A stretch of 20,813 nt of DNA from CAYUYV01 sp964474635. Lineage in GTDB: Bacteria; Pseudomonadota; Alphaproteobacteria; JAJFIK01. Numbering within the stretch: the first letter of the stretch is position 1; every line of letters begins with the position of its first letter. A program made the translations under genes and the position numbers. The notes under the pieces are model-generated. The model saw only the letters and a program-made list of their open reading frames with translations. It ran no database searches and was not told where the DNA came from. Below, piece by piece: positions 8,201-15,511 of this stretch. Where the stretch lies: assembly GCA_964474635.1 (NCBI GenBank), contig CAYYTT010000064.1, forward strand, positions 1-20,813, read 5' to 3'.

Positions 8201-11200
8201 GTGCGGGGAATTTCGAGCCCTTGACCCTGGGAGCAACCCAGCGGGGCTCCGCGCCGGTCTCGTCCGAGCCAGCCGCCGAATTTCTGCTCGGGCGCATGGA
8301 CGAGATTGTCCTGTCCGCAACAAAGCTCAGCGCCGATGCCGTCGCTGGCGTTTATCAAAGTGGGCTGAGCGGGGTCGCGCTCGATGAGGTCGGCCTCAAT
8401 CGGGCACCGGATGCGCCCTTTCTTGTGCCCGCCGCGCCGTTTCTGACGGCCCAGTCCGCCGGTGTGATTGCCACGGTCGAGGCCCGCGATCCCGAGGGTG
8501 ATCCGGTCGCCTTTTCCCTTGTCGATGATTTCGGCGGACTGTTCGCGCTCAACGGAGCCGAACTGTCTTTGACCCGAACCCTGACACTTGAGACGCTTCC
8601 GGACGGCTTTGTCTCGCCCGATATTGGCCAAATCTACGCGGTGCTCGGTCTCATAGCCGATGACGGCCAGGGCGGCATGACCCAAGGCGACGGCATCATC
8701 GTCTTCGATGGGCAGGTCGGCGAAGTTCCGGTTGCGCTCGATGACGAAGCAGAGACCCCTGAGGACACCGCCATCGCCATCGATGTTCTGGCCAATGACA
8801 GTGACGCGGACGCAGACCCCTTGACCCTTGATGTCCTGGGCGGGCCGGCCAACGGGAGTGTCAGCCTGGAGATGGGAGACGCACCCGGCGAAGGGGGACC
8901 GTTCTTCACCTATGTCCCGGATCCGGATTTCAACGGCTCCGATTCCTTCACATATCGGGTTTTTGACGGCAACGGAAACCGGGCCGATGCCGCCGTCACG
9001 ATCACCATTACACCCGTGAACGACGCTCCCGTGGCGCAAGACGATGCCATCGCCATTGAAGCGGGCCTTGATGCCAGCGGCTCGGTGTTCACGGACAATG
9101 GCGCGGGCGCCGATACCGATGTGGATGGGCCCAATCTGACCGTCACGGCCCTGGACGGGGATGAGGCCGCCGTCGGACGTGCGATCGCGCTCCCCTCGGG
9201 CGGCTTGCTCACCGTGGAGGCCGACGGAAGCTTTCGTTTCGAGGCCAATGGGGCCTACAACACGGTGATCGCCGGCACGCCGGTCACGGAGACGGTCAGC
9301 TACACCTTAAGCGATGGCGCGCTGACTGATAGTGCTGTCCTGACCCTGATAATTGCGGCGGAGAATGTTCCTCCGAACGCGCGCGACGATGCCTTCTTCA
9401 TCACTGAGGACACGGGCCTGACGGACTCCGTCATCGCGCCGTCCGTGGGCGATCCCGATACGGACCGGGAGGGCGGCGCTCTGACCCTCGTGGCCGTGAA
9501 TGGGGTCGGGATGGCCGTGGGCCTGGAGCTGACCTTGCTGTCGGGCGCGCTGCTCACCGTGCAGGCCGATGGTACGTTCACTTACGATACCAACGGTGCT
9601 TTCGAGGCCCTCGGCGATGGGGCCAGTGCCCTTGACGGTTTCATGTACACGGTCGAGGACGGTTTCGGTGCCACGGATACCGCCATGGTCCTGATCACCG
9701 TCGACGGCGTCAATGATGCGCCCGACGCCCGCGACGACGCGGTGCGGGCGTCGGGGTTCGCAGGTGCCCTCGGGTCCGTGTTCGCCGACAATGGCGCCGG
9801 CGCCGATGGGGATGTGGAGGGCGCCGCGCTGGTCGTGACGGCGGTGGACGGTGTTGCGGACACGGTGGGCACGGGAATAATGCTTGCCTCGGGCGGGCTT
9901 TTGACGGTGAACACGGACGGATCGTTCCAGTTCGATGCTAATGGGGCCTATACGGATCTGATCCCGGGTATGCCAGTTGAGGAAAGCGTTTCCTATACTG
10001 TCTCCGATGGGGAATTGACCGATACGGCGGTTCTAACCCTGACGATTGAAGCCGACAACCAGGATCCCGAGGCGCTCGACGATGCGTTCTCGACCGAGGA
10101 AAACACGCCCCTTTTGGACTCCGTTCTTTCGCCGTCCACGGGCCCAGCCGATCGCGATCCGGAGGGGTTTGCCTTGACGGTGACGGCCGTTAATGGGGAT
10201 CCCCTGCTTGTGGGGACGGCCATTGTCCTGCCAAGCGGCGCCGCACTGACCGTGAACGCGGACGGGGGCTTTGCCTTTGATCCACAGTCCGCATTCGATG
10301 CGCTGGCCAGCGGTGCGAGCGCGATCGATGGTTTTGACTATACCGTGGAGGACGGGCAGGGCGGGTCTGACACGGCCAGTGTCGCCGTGACGCTCATAGG
10401 ACTGAACGATGCGCCAGAAGCGCGGGACGACGCGTTCACCGTGATCGAGACCGGCACCCTCGCGGCCTCCGTTTTGGCCAATAATGGCGGTGGGGCGGAT
10501 ACGGACATCGACACGCCCCTGTCGCAGCTCACCGTCACCGCCATCGACGAGGTCACGCTGGAGGCTGAGCCGGTGACGCTGGCGTCCGGGGCGCTTGTCA
10601 CCATGGGTGCCGATGGAACCTTCCTATACGACCCCAACGGACAGTTCGATGCCTTGAGTGCCGGCGAGAGTGCAACAGATACGTTTACCTACACACTCAG
10701 TGACGGCGAAGCCAGCGACACGGCCAATGTCAGTGTGGTTGTTCTGGGAGAGGACGATGCGCCGCCCTTCGACCTGCTGGCCTACTGGCCTGTTGTGGAG
10801 GAGAGCGCGGCAAATGTGGTGGACGAGACCGGCAATGGTTTTGATGGTGTACTGAATGCTGGCTCGGCCCTCACAGCGGACGGTTTTGTCGGCGCCGGCC
10901 TCGCCTTTGACGGGACGGACGGTTTCGTCGAGGTCGACCATGCGCCGGACATGCTGCTTGATGAGGGTGGGTTCACGTTGTGGTTCAACGCCGACACGGT
11001 GGCGCGCGATCAAGGTCTTATGTCCAAGGATCGCGCCTTTAATGGCGATGGCGGCCATATCGATTTGCGCCTGCTGCAGGGCGGGACCTTGTGGCTGCGA
11101 CTGCAAAATGCCGACAGCGCCCTTGACCAGGTGCTGACCGTTCAAGGGATTGAAGCCGGTACATGGAACCATGTGGTGGTCGGGTTTGGTTCGCAGGGTC

Positions 11201-14094
11201 TGACGCTCAGCGTAAACGGCGCTCAAGTCGCCGAGAGCGCCTATACGGGGGGGCTCGGCAGCACGTCGGGCGGTTCAGGCAATGAGGAACCGCTCGTTCT
11301 GGGGGCAACCCTACGGGCCAATGGCGTGTTTCCCTTCGAGCGGATTACACAGAATTTCAGTGGCACGATCGATGAGGTTGGCTTTTTGCAGAGCCAGCCG
11401 GATGCGCAGACCGTAGCGGATCTTTATCAGTTTGGTCTCGACGGCCTCTCCATCGGCCGCCCCCGCCCGCCCATGCCCCCCGTGGCTGCGGACGATGCGT
11501 TGACGGTCGAGGAAAACGAACCCGGCGAGATCGACCTGCTGGCCAATGATAGAGACCCGGACGACCCCCCCTCGGATTTGACCGTTCTGGGCCTTGGCCC
11601 GGTGGAGGTGAACGGCATCGAAGGAGAGGCGCTCTCGGCAGGCAGCCTCCTGCTCGACGGGACCAGAGTGCGCTTCGATCCGGGAGCGGATTTCGACGAG
11701 CTTGATGCCGGCGACACCGCCACGGTGACGACAAGTTATGTGCTGACCGATGGCACAGGCCTGAGCGATGGGGCCCAGATTGTCATCACGGTGCAGGGCA
11801 TCAACGATGCACCCGTCGCGGTCGACGATACGGGCGGTACGGATGAAGACTCGATTGTCCGTTTCGACGTGCTCGCCAATGACAGTGACGTGGATGCCGA
11901 TGACACCAACGACAGACTCACCGTGCTCGCGGCAGTTCTGACCGGCGGGGCGGGAACGGTCAGCCTTGAGGGCAATGAGGTCGTCTTCGATCCTTCGGGT
12001 GCCAATGATGCGCTCAACGAGGGGGAGACAGACACCGCCAGCATCGCCGTTACAATCGCCGATCCCGCGGGCGCCACCAGCCTGTCCGCCATTACGGTCA
12101 CCGTTACGGGCACGGATGATCCAGCCATCGCCCGGGATGATCGTTTCCGCATTGGGGAAGCCGACACCGTCTCCGGGTCGGTCACGCTCGACAATGGTGC
12201 GGGCGCGGACAGCGATCCGGATGATCCGCTGGTCGTGATCGCGGTCAATGGGCAAGCCAGCAATGTGGGCACGCAGATCGCCCTCGGTTCCGGCGCAATA
12301 CTGACCCTTGGGGCGGATGGGAGCTTTACCTATGACCCCAACGGAGCCTTTTCGCCGCCGCCGGGTCTGCTCGAGCTTGACCAGTTCACCTACACGCTCG
12401 CGGGAAGCCCGGCGCCTGCGACGGTGACAATCGAAGTCGCCGGTTTCAATGGGGTGCCCATCGTGACCAATGACACGGTCGCGGCGGATGAGGACACGCC
12501 GGCGAGCGGCTCCGTTCTGACTGGTCCGGGGGCGGACGAGGATCCGGAAGGTCAGGCCCTTACCGTTGTCGCGGTGAACGGGGACGAGGGGGCCGTGGGC
12601 ACGGCTGTCGGGCTCGCTGGTGGCGGTACGATCACTCTTGGAGCCGATGGCGGCTACAGCTTCAATCCATCTGGGCAATATGAGGCCCTGAATGTCGGCG
12701 ACACGGCCACCGAAAGCTTCACCTACACGGTGGAGGATCCGCTGGGTGCACGGAGCACGGGGACGGTCATCGTCACCATTGAGGGCGTCAACGATGCGCC
12801 GGACGCGGTGGACGATGCCTTCACGACCGTCGAAAGCGCGACTGTCACCGGTTCCGTTTTACGCGGTTCGGGAGACGACACGGATGTGGACACGCCGGAC
12901 GACACGCTCGCCGTCACGGCGGTCAATGGCGTCGGGACCGATGTGGGCCAACCCATCCTGTTGCCGTCCGGGGCGCGTCTCACCCTGAATGGGGACGGCA
13001 GCTTCATCTATGACCCGAACGGACAATTCGATGGCCTTGAGGTTGGCCAGAGTGATACCGACAGCTTCACTTATGGGCTGAGCGATGGGACCCTGTCGGA
13101 TGATGCGACCGTAACGGTCACGGTCAATGGTGAAAGTGATTTTCCGACCCTTGACCTTTTGGCATACTGGTCGTCGACTGATGATATCAGTCCGCTCCTG
13201 GAGGATGATACCGGAAATGGGTTCGACGGTACCCTCGCGGCCGGCGCCGCATTCACCGCCGAGGGGCGTGTGGGCAGCGGGTTGGAATTCAACGGGACGG
13301 CCAGTTTCGTGGAAGTGGACCACGCGCCCGAAATGCTGCTGGAGGAGGGCGGCTTCAGTCTGTGGTTCAATGCGGACACGGTTGGCCGCGATCAGGGCCT
13401 GTTGTCGAAGGACCGTTCCTTTAATGGGACCGGCGGCCACATCGATCTGCGGTTGTTGCAGGGCGGCGTGCTCTGGCTGCGTCTTCAGAACGCGGACAGT
13501 ACCCTCGATCAAGTTCTGAGCGTGCAGGGCCTTCAGGCAGGCGATTGGCATCACGTGGTCGTCGGCTTTGGGGACGGGGGGCTCAGCCTCAGTCTCAATG
13601 GTCTTGAGGTCGCGTCCAGCGGTTATGAGGGCGGCCTTGGCGTTACGTCCGGGGGGCTTGGAAACCAGGAGCCCCTTGTTCTCGGCGCCTCGTTACGGTC
13701 GAACGGTTTGGGGCCGCAAACTCGGATCACGCAAGTTTTCGATGGCCGGATCGATGAGGTGGCCGTCCTGAGGTCCCGTCCGGATGCGGACACCGTCGAT
13801 GCGCTCTATCAGGCCGGATTGGAGGGGTTGAGTCTGCCGGGGGCCAATGCGAATGGTTCAAGCGTCCCAGCGGGCAATGCGTTGGCGTTGGCCTTGTGCG
13901 GCTGTGACGACGCCGACAGTTTCAACTTCGCGTCCGCCGCCACCCCCACCGCGCCCCCTCTCGCGCCCCAGGTCGAGGTTTCATTCGAGCATGTGGCAAC
14001 CGCGGACGGGCCGGATGGAGAAGGGGATGACGCGGACGCGGACAGCGCGCTCCTCCTTTTTGTGGAAACCAGCGAGGACACATTCGGGTTCTGA
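5203..14094 (+). CDS. Giant multidomain protein: beta-propeller, three LamG jellyrolls, twelve cadherin-like units
   Basis: 2,963 residues. About 1-505 form a glucose/sorbosone dehydrogenase-like propeller: DVAFGPDGRLYI near 19, GFRNAVGL at 276-283, SDNGP at 294-298, GHPNP at 343-347. A linker with a Ca-loop-like DRDEDG (518-523) leads to a beta-sandwich-like region to about 825. LamG modules lie at about 828-1060, 1855-2085 and 2649-2878. Cadherin/VCBS-like units occupy 1066-1850 (seven) and 2094-2645 (five), with joints of the NDAPxAxDD type. The tail is acidic and ends DTFGF. No Sec signal, transmembrane segment or RTX nonapeptide is visible. By family knowledge such proteins are secreted or surface-held, Ca-stabilised adhesins; type I secretion is my inference. 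The propeller's enzyme activity, if any, is unknown. The ATG follows GAGAGAGGG at 7 bases. I find only four cysteines (301, 302, 2899, 2901). Confidence 0.93.
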   Translation: MAVSFGEFFLEGIQLTQPTDVAFGPDGRLYILEQDGRLLRVEVAFENNAYTAVSTEVIDLVRDIQNHDVQGNPIDDEGRLALGLLVTGTPAAPQVYVSSADPNFPFQNRGNTDVLDSNSGILSRLTLDGETWSKVDLVRGLARGNTAHGISDMDIRLEEVDGEVKPFLYLNAGGMTNSGGVGPFFFFQPEFVYSGAILKIDLEALDALPLQTTDQLGRPLDPNAYYIYDLPTVDDPTRDTDGDINPLSGFDIFGSNNGLNQVKFDPSGPVDIYASGFRNAVGLVVTNTNQIYTSDNGPSDCCDRPPVFVNGVATNLPNFGQENPTNVQSPDALYLVTEGLYAGHPNPVRASGPDAGLFIPGTTTPVPVLPADWDDVLAGFDATTSPFADEAFFLNNGSVEDPAILSYPSSVNGIDQYEASFFDRAIENALILSRFTFSGSSNSDIIIIETDVSGEVVVSQQTFDIGGTFGGGLGLTTLGDDGPFPGTIWVAGQISNTIAILSPDGEPADPPEPPPADDRDEDGLKDFVTDAVPFDATNGGLARLGASDTIVWTFSPTTVPPGPANSIFNLGVTGAMTNGADTLADLFDDTNFFPGGAVGQLVLLEAGPGTALGAANTQRDAAQFAMSTDADVNAFTISVDISNPIPPILELASIRDGTSAGFAVGDGTQSDFVYFGAGFENGRAGFVVVVEEGDAEQTRLFVDLPVLADPSAVRTGDPLLLEFDVDAVAGTLVPRFAFDILDPIDGASTRTITGELPAVTVSGDVLAALQGTYTLTQDADSVTADPQDLASGPVISLLATTNGDDETFPVAWNVVQVSSRAGDPGLGFDLVSDAVALWTQSEVQPGVLVDASEFGNDGSLIGGVSVTANGLAGNGLQFDGATGRAVVPHSADFLLDEGTLAFWVNPERLGVDQGLVSKDAGFNGTGGHLDIRLLADGQLYVRLQNADAASDVLLVGPSLALNQWNHVAASFGPGGVEIFVNGTRVAANPYEGGLGATSGGAGNFEPLTLGATQRGSAPVSSEPAAEFLLGRMDEIVLSATKLSADAVAGVYQSGLSGVALDEVGLNRAPDAPFLVPAAPFLTAQSAGVIATVEARDPEGDPVAFSLVDDFGGLFALNGAELSLTRTLTLETLPDGFVSPDIGQIYAVLGLIADDGQGGMTQGDGIIVFDGQVGEVPVALDDEAETPEDTAIAIDVLANDSDADADPLTLDVLGGPANGSVSLEMGDAPGEGGPFFTYVPDPDFNGSDSFTYRVFDGNGNRADAAVTITITPVNDAPVAQDDAIAIEAGLDASGSVFTDNGAGADTDVDGPNLTVTALDGDEAAVGRAIALPSGGLLTVEADGSFRFEANGAYNTVIAGTPVTETVSYTLSDGALTDSAVLTLIIAAENVPPNARDDAFFITEDTGLTDSVIAPSVGDPDTDREGGALTLVAVNGVGMAVGLELTLLSGALLTVQADGTFTYDTNGAFEALGDGASALDGFMYTVEDGFGATDTAMVLITVDGVNDAPDARDDAVRASGFAGALGSVFADNGAGADGDVEGAALVVTAVDGVADTVGTGIMLASGGLLTVNTDGSFQFDANGAYTDLIPGMPVEESVSYTVSDGELTDTAVLTLTIEADNQDPEALDDAFSTEENTPLLDSVLSPSTGPADRDPEGFALTVTAVNGDPLLVGTAIVLPSGAALTVNADGGFAFDPQSAFDALASGASAIDGFDYTVEDGQGGSDTASVAVTLIGLNDAPEARDDAFTVIETGTLAASVLANNGGGADTDIDTPLSQLTVTAIDEVTLEAEPVTLASGALVTMGADGTFLYDPNGQFDALSAGESATDTFTYTLSDGEASDTANVSVVVLGEDDAPPFDLLAYWPVVEESAANVVDETGNGFDGVLNAGSALTADGFVGAGLAFDGTDGFVEVDHAPDMLLDEGGFTLWFNADTVARDQGLMSKDRAFNGDGGHIDLRLLQGGTLWLRLQNADSALDQVLTVQGIEAGTWNHVVVGFGSQGLTLSVNGAQVAESAYTGGLGSTSGGSGNEEPLVLGATLRANGVFPFERITQNFSGTIDEVGFLQSQPDAQTVADLYQFGLDGLSIGRPRPPMPPVAADDALTVEENEPGEIDLLANDRDPDDPPSDLTVLGLGPVEVNGIEGEALSAGSLLLDGTRVRFDPGADFDELDAGDTATVTTSYVLTDGTGLSDGAQIVITVQGINDAPVAVDDTGGTDEDSIVRFDVLANDSDVDADDTNDRLTVLAAVLTGGAGTVSLEGNEVVFDPSGANDALNEGETDTASIAVTIADPAGATSLSAITVTVTGTDDPAIARDDRFRIGEADTVSGSVTLDNGAGADSDPDDPLVVIAVNGQASNVGTQIALGSGAILTLGADGSFTYDPNGAFSPPPGLLELDQFTYTLAGSPAPATVTIEVAGFNGVPIVTNDTVAADEDTPASGSVLTGPGADEDPEGQALTVVAVNGDEGAVGTAVGLAGGGTITLGADGGYSFNPSGQYEALNVGDTATESFTYTVEDPLGARSTGTVIVTIEGVNDAPDAVDDAFTTVESATVTGSVLRGSGDDTDVDTPDDTLAVTAVNGVGTDVGQPILLPSGARLTLNGDGSFIYDPNGQFDGLEVGQSDTDSFTYGLSDGTLSDDATVTVTVNGESDFPTLDLLAYWSSTDDISPLLEDDTGNGFDGTLAAGAAFTAEGRVGSGLEFNGTASFVEVDHAPEMLLEEGGFSLWFNADTVGRDQGLLSKDRSFNGTGGHIDLRLLQGGVLWLRLQNADSTLDQVLSVQGLQAGDWHHVVVGFGDGGLSLSLNGLEVASSGYEGGLGVTSGGLGNQEPLVLGASLRSNGLGPQTRITQVFDGRIDEVAVLRSRPDADTVDALYQAGLEGLSLPGANANGSSVPAGNALALALCGCDDADSFNFASAATPTAPPLAPQVEVSFEHVATADGPDGEGDDADADSALLLFVETSEDTFGF
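7684..8380 (+). repeat. LamG jellyroll module 1 (coding repeat)
   Basis: First of three homologous modules in the giant gene (residues about 828-1060). Hallmarks are ALWTQSEVQPG, SEFGNDGSL, GLQFDG, LAFWVNPERLGVDQGLVSKD, WNHVAASFG and GRMDEIVLS. It is clearly the most diverged copy; modules 2 and 3 resemble each other far more. Confidence 0.85.
8731..10764 (+). repeat. Cadherin/VCBS-like repeat block A (six units)
   Basis: Units begin at residues 1177, 1277, 1392, 1508, 1623 and 1739, so the last five are spaced 115-116 residues apart. Each begins xAxDDA, has an ADGxFxxDxNGxF strand near the middle and SYTxSDG or DYTVEDG near the end, then a joint such as VNDAP. A further classical cadherin-like unit (VARxARDPEGDPVAF type) precedes the block at 1066-1176. 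Confidence 0.85.
10765..11454 (+). repeat. LamG jellyroll module 2 (coding repeat)
   Basis: Residues 1855-2085. It starts FDLLAYWPVVEES and contains ETGNGFDGVL, VEVDHAPDMLLDEGGF, LWFNADTVARDQGLMSKD and SGTIDEVGFLQSQPDAQTV. Most positions of the core match module 3, suggesting recent duplication or conversion between the two. Confidence 0.88.
11482..13146 (+). repeat. Cadherin/VCBS-like repeat block B (five units)
   Basis: Units begin at residues 2094, 2205, 2309, 2420 and 2534. The first two are of the DVLANDSDVDADD type and are shorter; the last three resemble block A. Joints are INDAP, TDDPA, NGVP and VNDAP. Together with module 3 it mirrors the block A plus module 2 layout. Confidence 0.85.
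13147..13836 (+). repeat. LamG jellyroll module 3 (coding repeat)
   Basis: Residues 2649-2878. It starts LDLLAYWSSTDD and contains DTGNGFDGTL, VEVDHAPEMLLEEGGF, LWFNADTVGRDQGLLSKD and DGRIDEVAVLRSRPDADTV, near-parallel to module 2 throughout. Only an 84-residue tail follows. Confidence 0.88.
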
Positions 14095-14148
14095 TCGACC
14101 GTGATTGTCGTGCGCACCGCAAGGCGATGATCGCACATGATGCGGCGG

Positions 14149-14188
14149 CGGCACCGGACGGTGCCGGCCACGATTTGATCCGGCCGGC
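14149..14188. terminator. Hairpins between the convergent giant and outer-membrane genes
   Basis: CGGCACC (14149-14155) pairs with GGTGCCG (14160-14166) over a 4-base loop. Overlapping it, GCCGGCC (14163-14169) pairs with GGCCGGC (14182-14188). They lie between two genes that end towards each other, where a two-way terminator would be expected. No strong T-run is present on either strand, so the call is tentative. Confidence 0.4.
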
Positions 14189-14200
14189 TCGCCCCCTGCT

Positions 14201-15415
14201 TTAGAAAAATCGGGTCATCCGCAGGGTGAGCAGGGAATCGTCTTCAAAGGCGCTCACGAAATTGGTGGGATCGGTGGCGACGAAGAAGCGGGCTTCGAGT
14301 TCGCCTTTCCAGTTCTGGCCCAGGCGGCGCTCCGCCTCCACAAGGCCCGATGTGGTGCCGTCCTCCCAGTCCGTCACCGCGCCGGCCAGGATGCTGGTGT
14401 CTCGCGAGTCGTTCAAGGCGAGACGTGTGCCGACGAAAATATCGTTTTCCTGCACGCTCACGGGCGCCACGGCGGGATTTTCGCTGCGCCCGTCATAAAG
14501 AATTTCAAGTAGCAGCCCCAGGTCGGCACCGCTCTCGGTCACTCCGTACAGTGTGTATTCAAAGCCCGTGACAACCGCCGGAAAGGTGTTGCCCTGCCCC
14601 TCACGCACGATACCTTCGAACTTCACCAGCCAGGACCCCGTCGTGTACTGGACATCGAGGCCAAGCTGATTGATCTGGGTGTAGAATGGGGAGAAGAACG
14701 GATTACCCGCCGCATCCGTCCGGGCGATGAACAGCGGCTCCCGGGATGTGCCGGAGAAGAGGCTCACACCCACATCGAAATCCCCGAAATACTGGGAGTA
14801 GCGCAGCGCGAAATCCGTGTTCCACTCATCGTCGCCGTCTTCGAAAAGGGGCCGGTCCGTATCGATGACGGGGTCAAAGCGCAAACGCCCAGAGCGTCCC
14901 GGAAAGGTCCGCTCCCGGAAATACGGCAAAACGAACAGATCGAGCTTGCCCCACTCGCGCAAGAGGCTCACCTGCACCATGGGCTGGCCGAGTTTGTCTT
15001 CCTCGTCGATGTCCTCGACCGAATCGGTCTGGTTCACGATGTCCACCAGGTGCCGGCTTTCGGTCACGCCCCAGAACACCTTGGAGACACCGGCCAGGAT
15101 CTGCACTTCATCACCGATGAACCGATAATAGCCCTCGCGCAGGTCGAAATGCGTCCGCTCCCGGTCCTGACCATCCTGGCGATAAAAGGGCAGAACGGCG
15201 ATCTGGTGCCGTCCGTCCTCGGACTCAAAACGAATATCCCCATTCAGGATGAGCGAGGGCTGGGCGGTCTGGAACTGGCCCGGAAAGGCCGGCGCCTCGG
15301 CAAAGACGCGCAATTCCGCCCCGACATCCCCGCCGAAATCCCACTCCGCGGCCGCGGGCAGGCCCGCACCGGCGAAGATCAGAGCGCCGCAAATTCTCAA
15401 AACCAACTGGCGCAT
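14201..15415 (-). CDS. Outer-membrane beta-barrel protein of the exporter operon
   Basis: 404 residues with a signal peptide (MRQLVLRICGALIFAGAGL, cleavage near AAA before EW at about 23). The rest alternates hydrophobic and polar residues as in amphipathic strands, with many aromatic girdle residues, and the chain ends in Phe (MTRFF), typical of BAM-assembled barrels. Recognisable blocks are FWGVTESRHLVDIVNQTD and LFVLPYFRERTFPGR. I recall similar sequences beside RND exporters as uncharacterised or DUF1302-like proteins, but cannot confirm the family. The start at 15415 has GGAG 8 bases upstream. It is the last gene of the TetR-RND-LolA-like set, after a 96-bp gap with a strong hairpin. Likely role: outer-membrane exit or acceptor for the transported molecule. 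Confidence 0.82.
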   Translation of the reverse strand: MRQLVLRICGALIFAGAGLPAAAEWDFGGDVGAELRVFAEAPAFPGQFQTAQPSLILNGDIRFESEDGRHQIAVLPFYRQDGQDRERTHFDLREGYYRFIGDEVQILAGVSKVFWGVTESRHLVDIVNQTDSVEDIDEEDKLGQPMVQVSLLREWGKLDLFVLPYFRERTFPGRSGRLRFDPVIDTDRPLFEDGDDEWNTDFALRYSQYFGDFDVGVSLFSGTSREPLFIARTDAAGNPFFSPFYTQINQLGLDVQYTTGSWLVKFEGIVREGQGNTFPAVVTGFEYTLYGVTESGADLGLLLEILYDGRSENPAVAPVSVQENDIFVGTRLALNDSRDTSILAGAVTDWEDGTTSGLVEAERRLGQNWKGELEARFFVATDPTNFVSAFEDDSLLTLRMTRFF

Positions 15416-15475
15416 GGTCGGCGCTCCGTCCCTGTCTGAAGGCCCGAGCACTCGGCGCGGACCGTTGGAAGTAAC

Positions 15476-15500
15476 CCGGCGCCGGTGGGTCCGGCGCCGG
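15476..15500 (-). other. Strong 10-bp GC hairpin between the LolA-like and outer-membrane genes
   Basis: CCGGCGCCGG occurs at 15476-15485 and again at 15491-15500, separated by TGGGT. As each copy is its own complement, the RNA can form a perfect 10-pair stem. It lies 12 bases after the LolA-like stop codon on the minus strand and has no T-run. It may protect the upstream message or lower expression of the last gene. Confidence 0.5.
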
Positions 15501-15511
15501 CGGATCTCGAC

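Noticed and set aside
6841..9039. Long minus-strand open frame (732 codons) opposite the giant gene
   Set aside because: It lies fully antisense to the domains of the plus-strand gene, has low-complexity composition without a recognisable domain, and is explained by GC-rich codon bias.
11311..12678. Second long antisense open frame (455 codons) opposite the giant gene
   Set aside because: Same reason: a shadow of the repetitive Asp/Gly/Thr codons of the cadherin-like units.
8731..13836. Regular repeats considered as a CRISPR-like or satellite array
   Set aside because: The period is about 345 bp, in frame, and conserved at protein rather than DNA level: these are protein domains.
5203..14094. 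RTX toxin
   Set aside because: No GGxGxDxxx nonapeptide series was found; Ca-binding is suggested only by cadherin-like joints and one DxDxDG-like loop.
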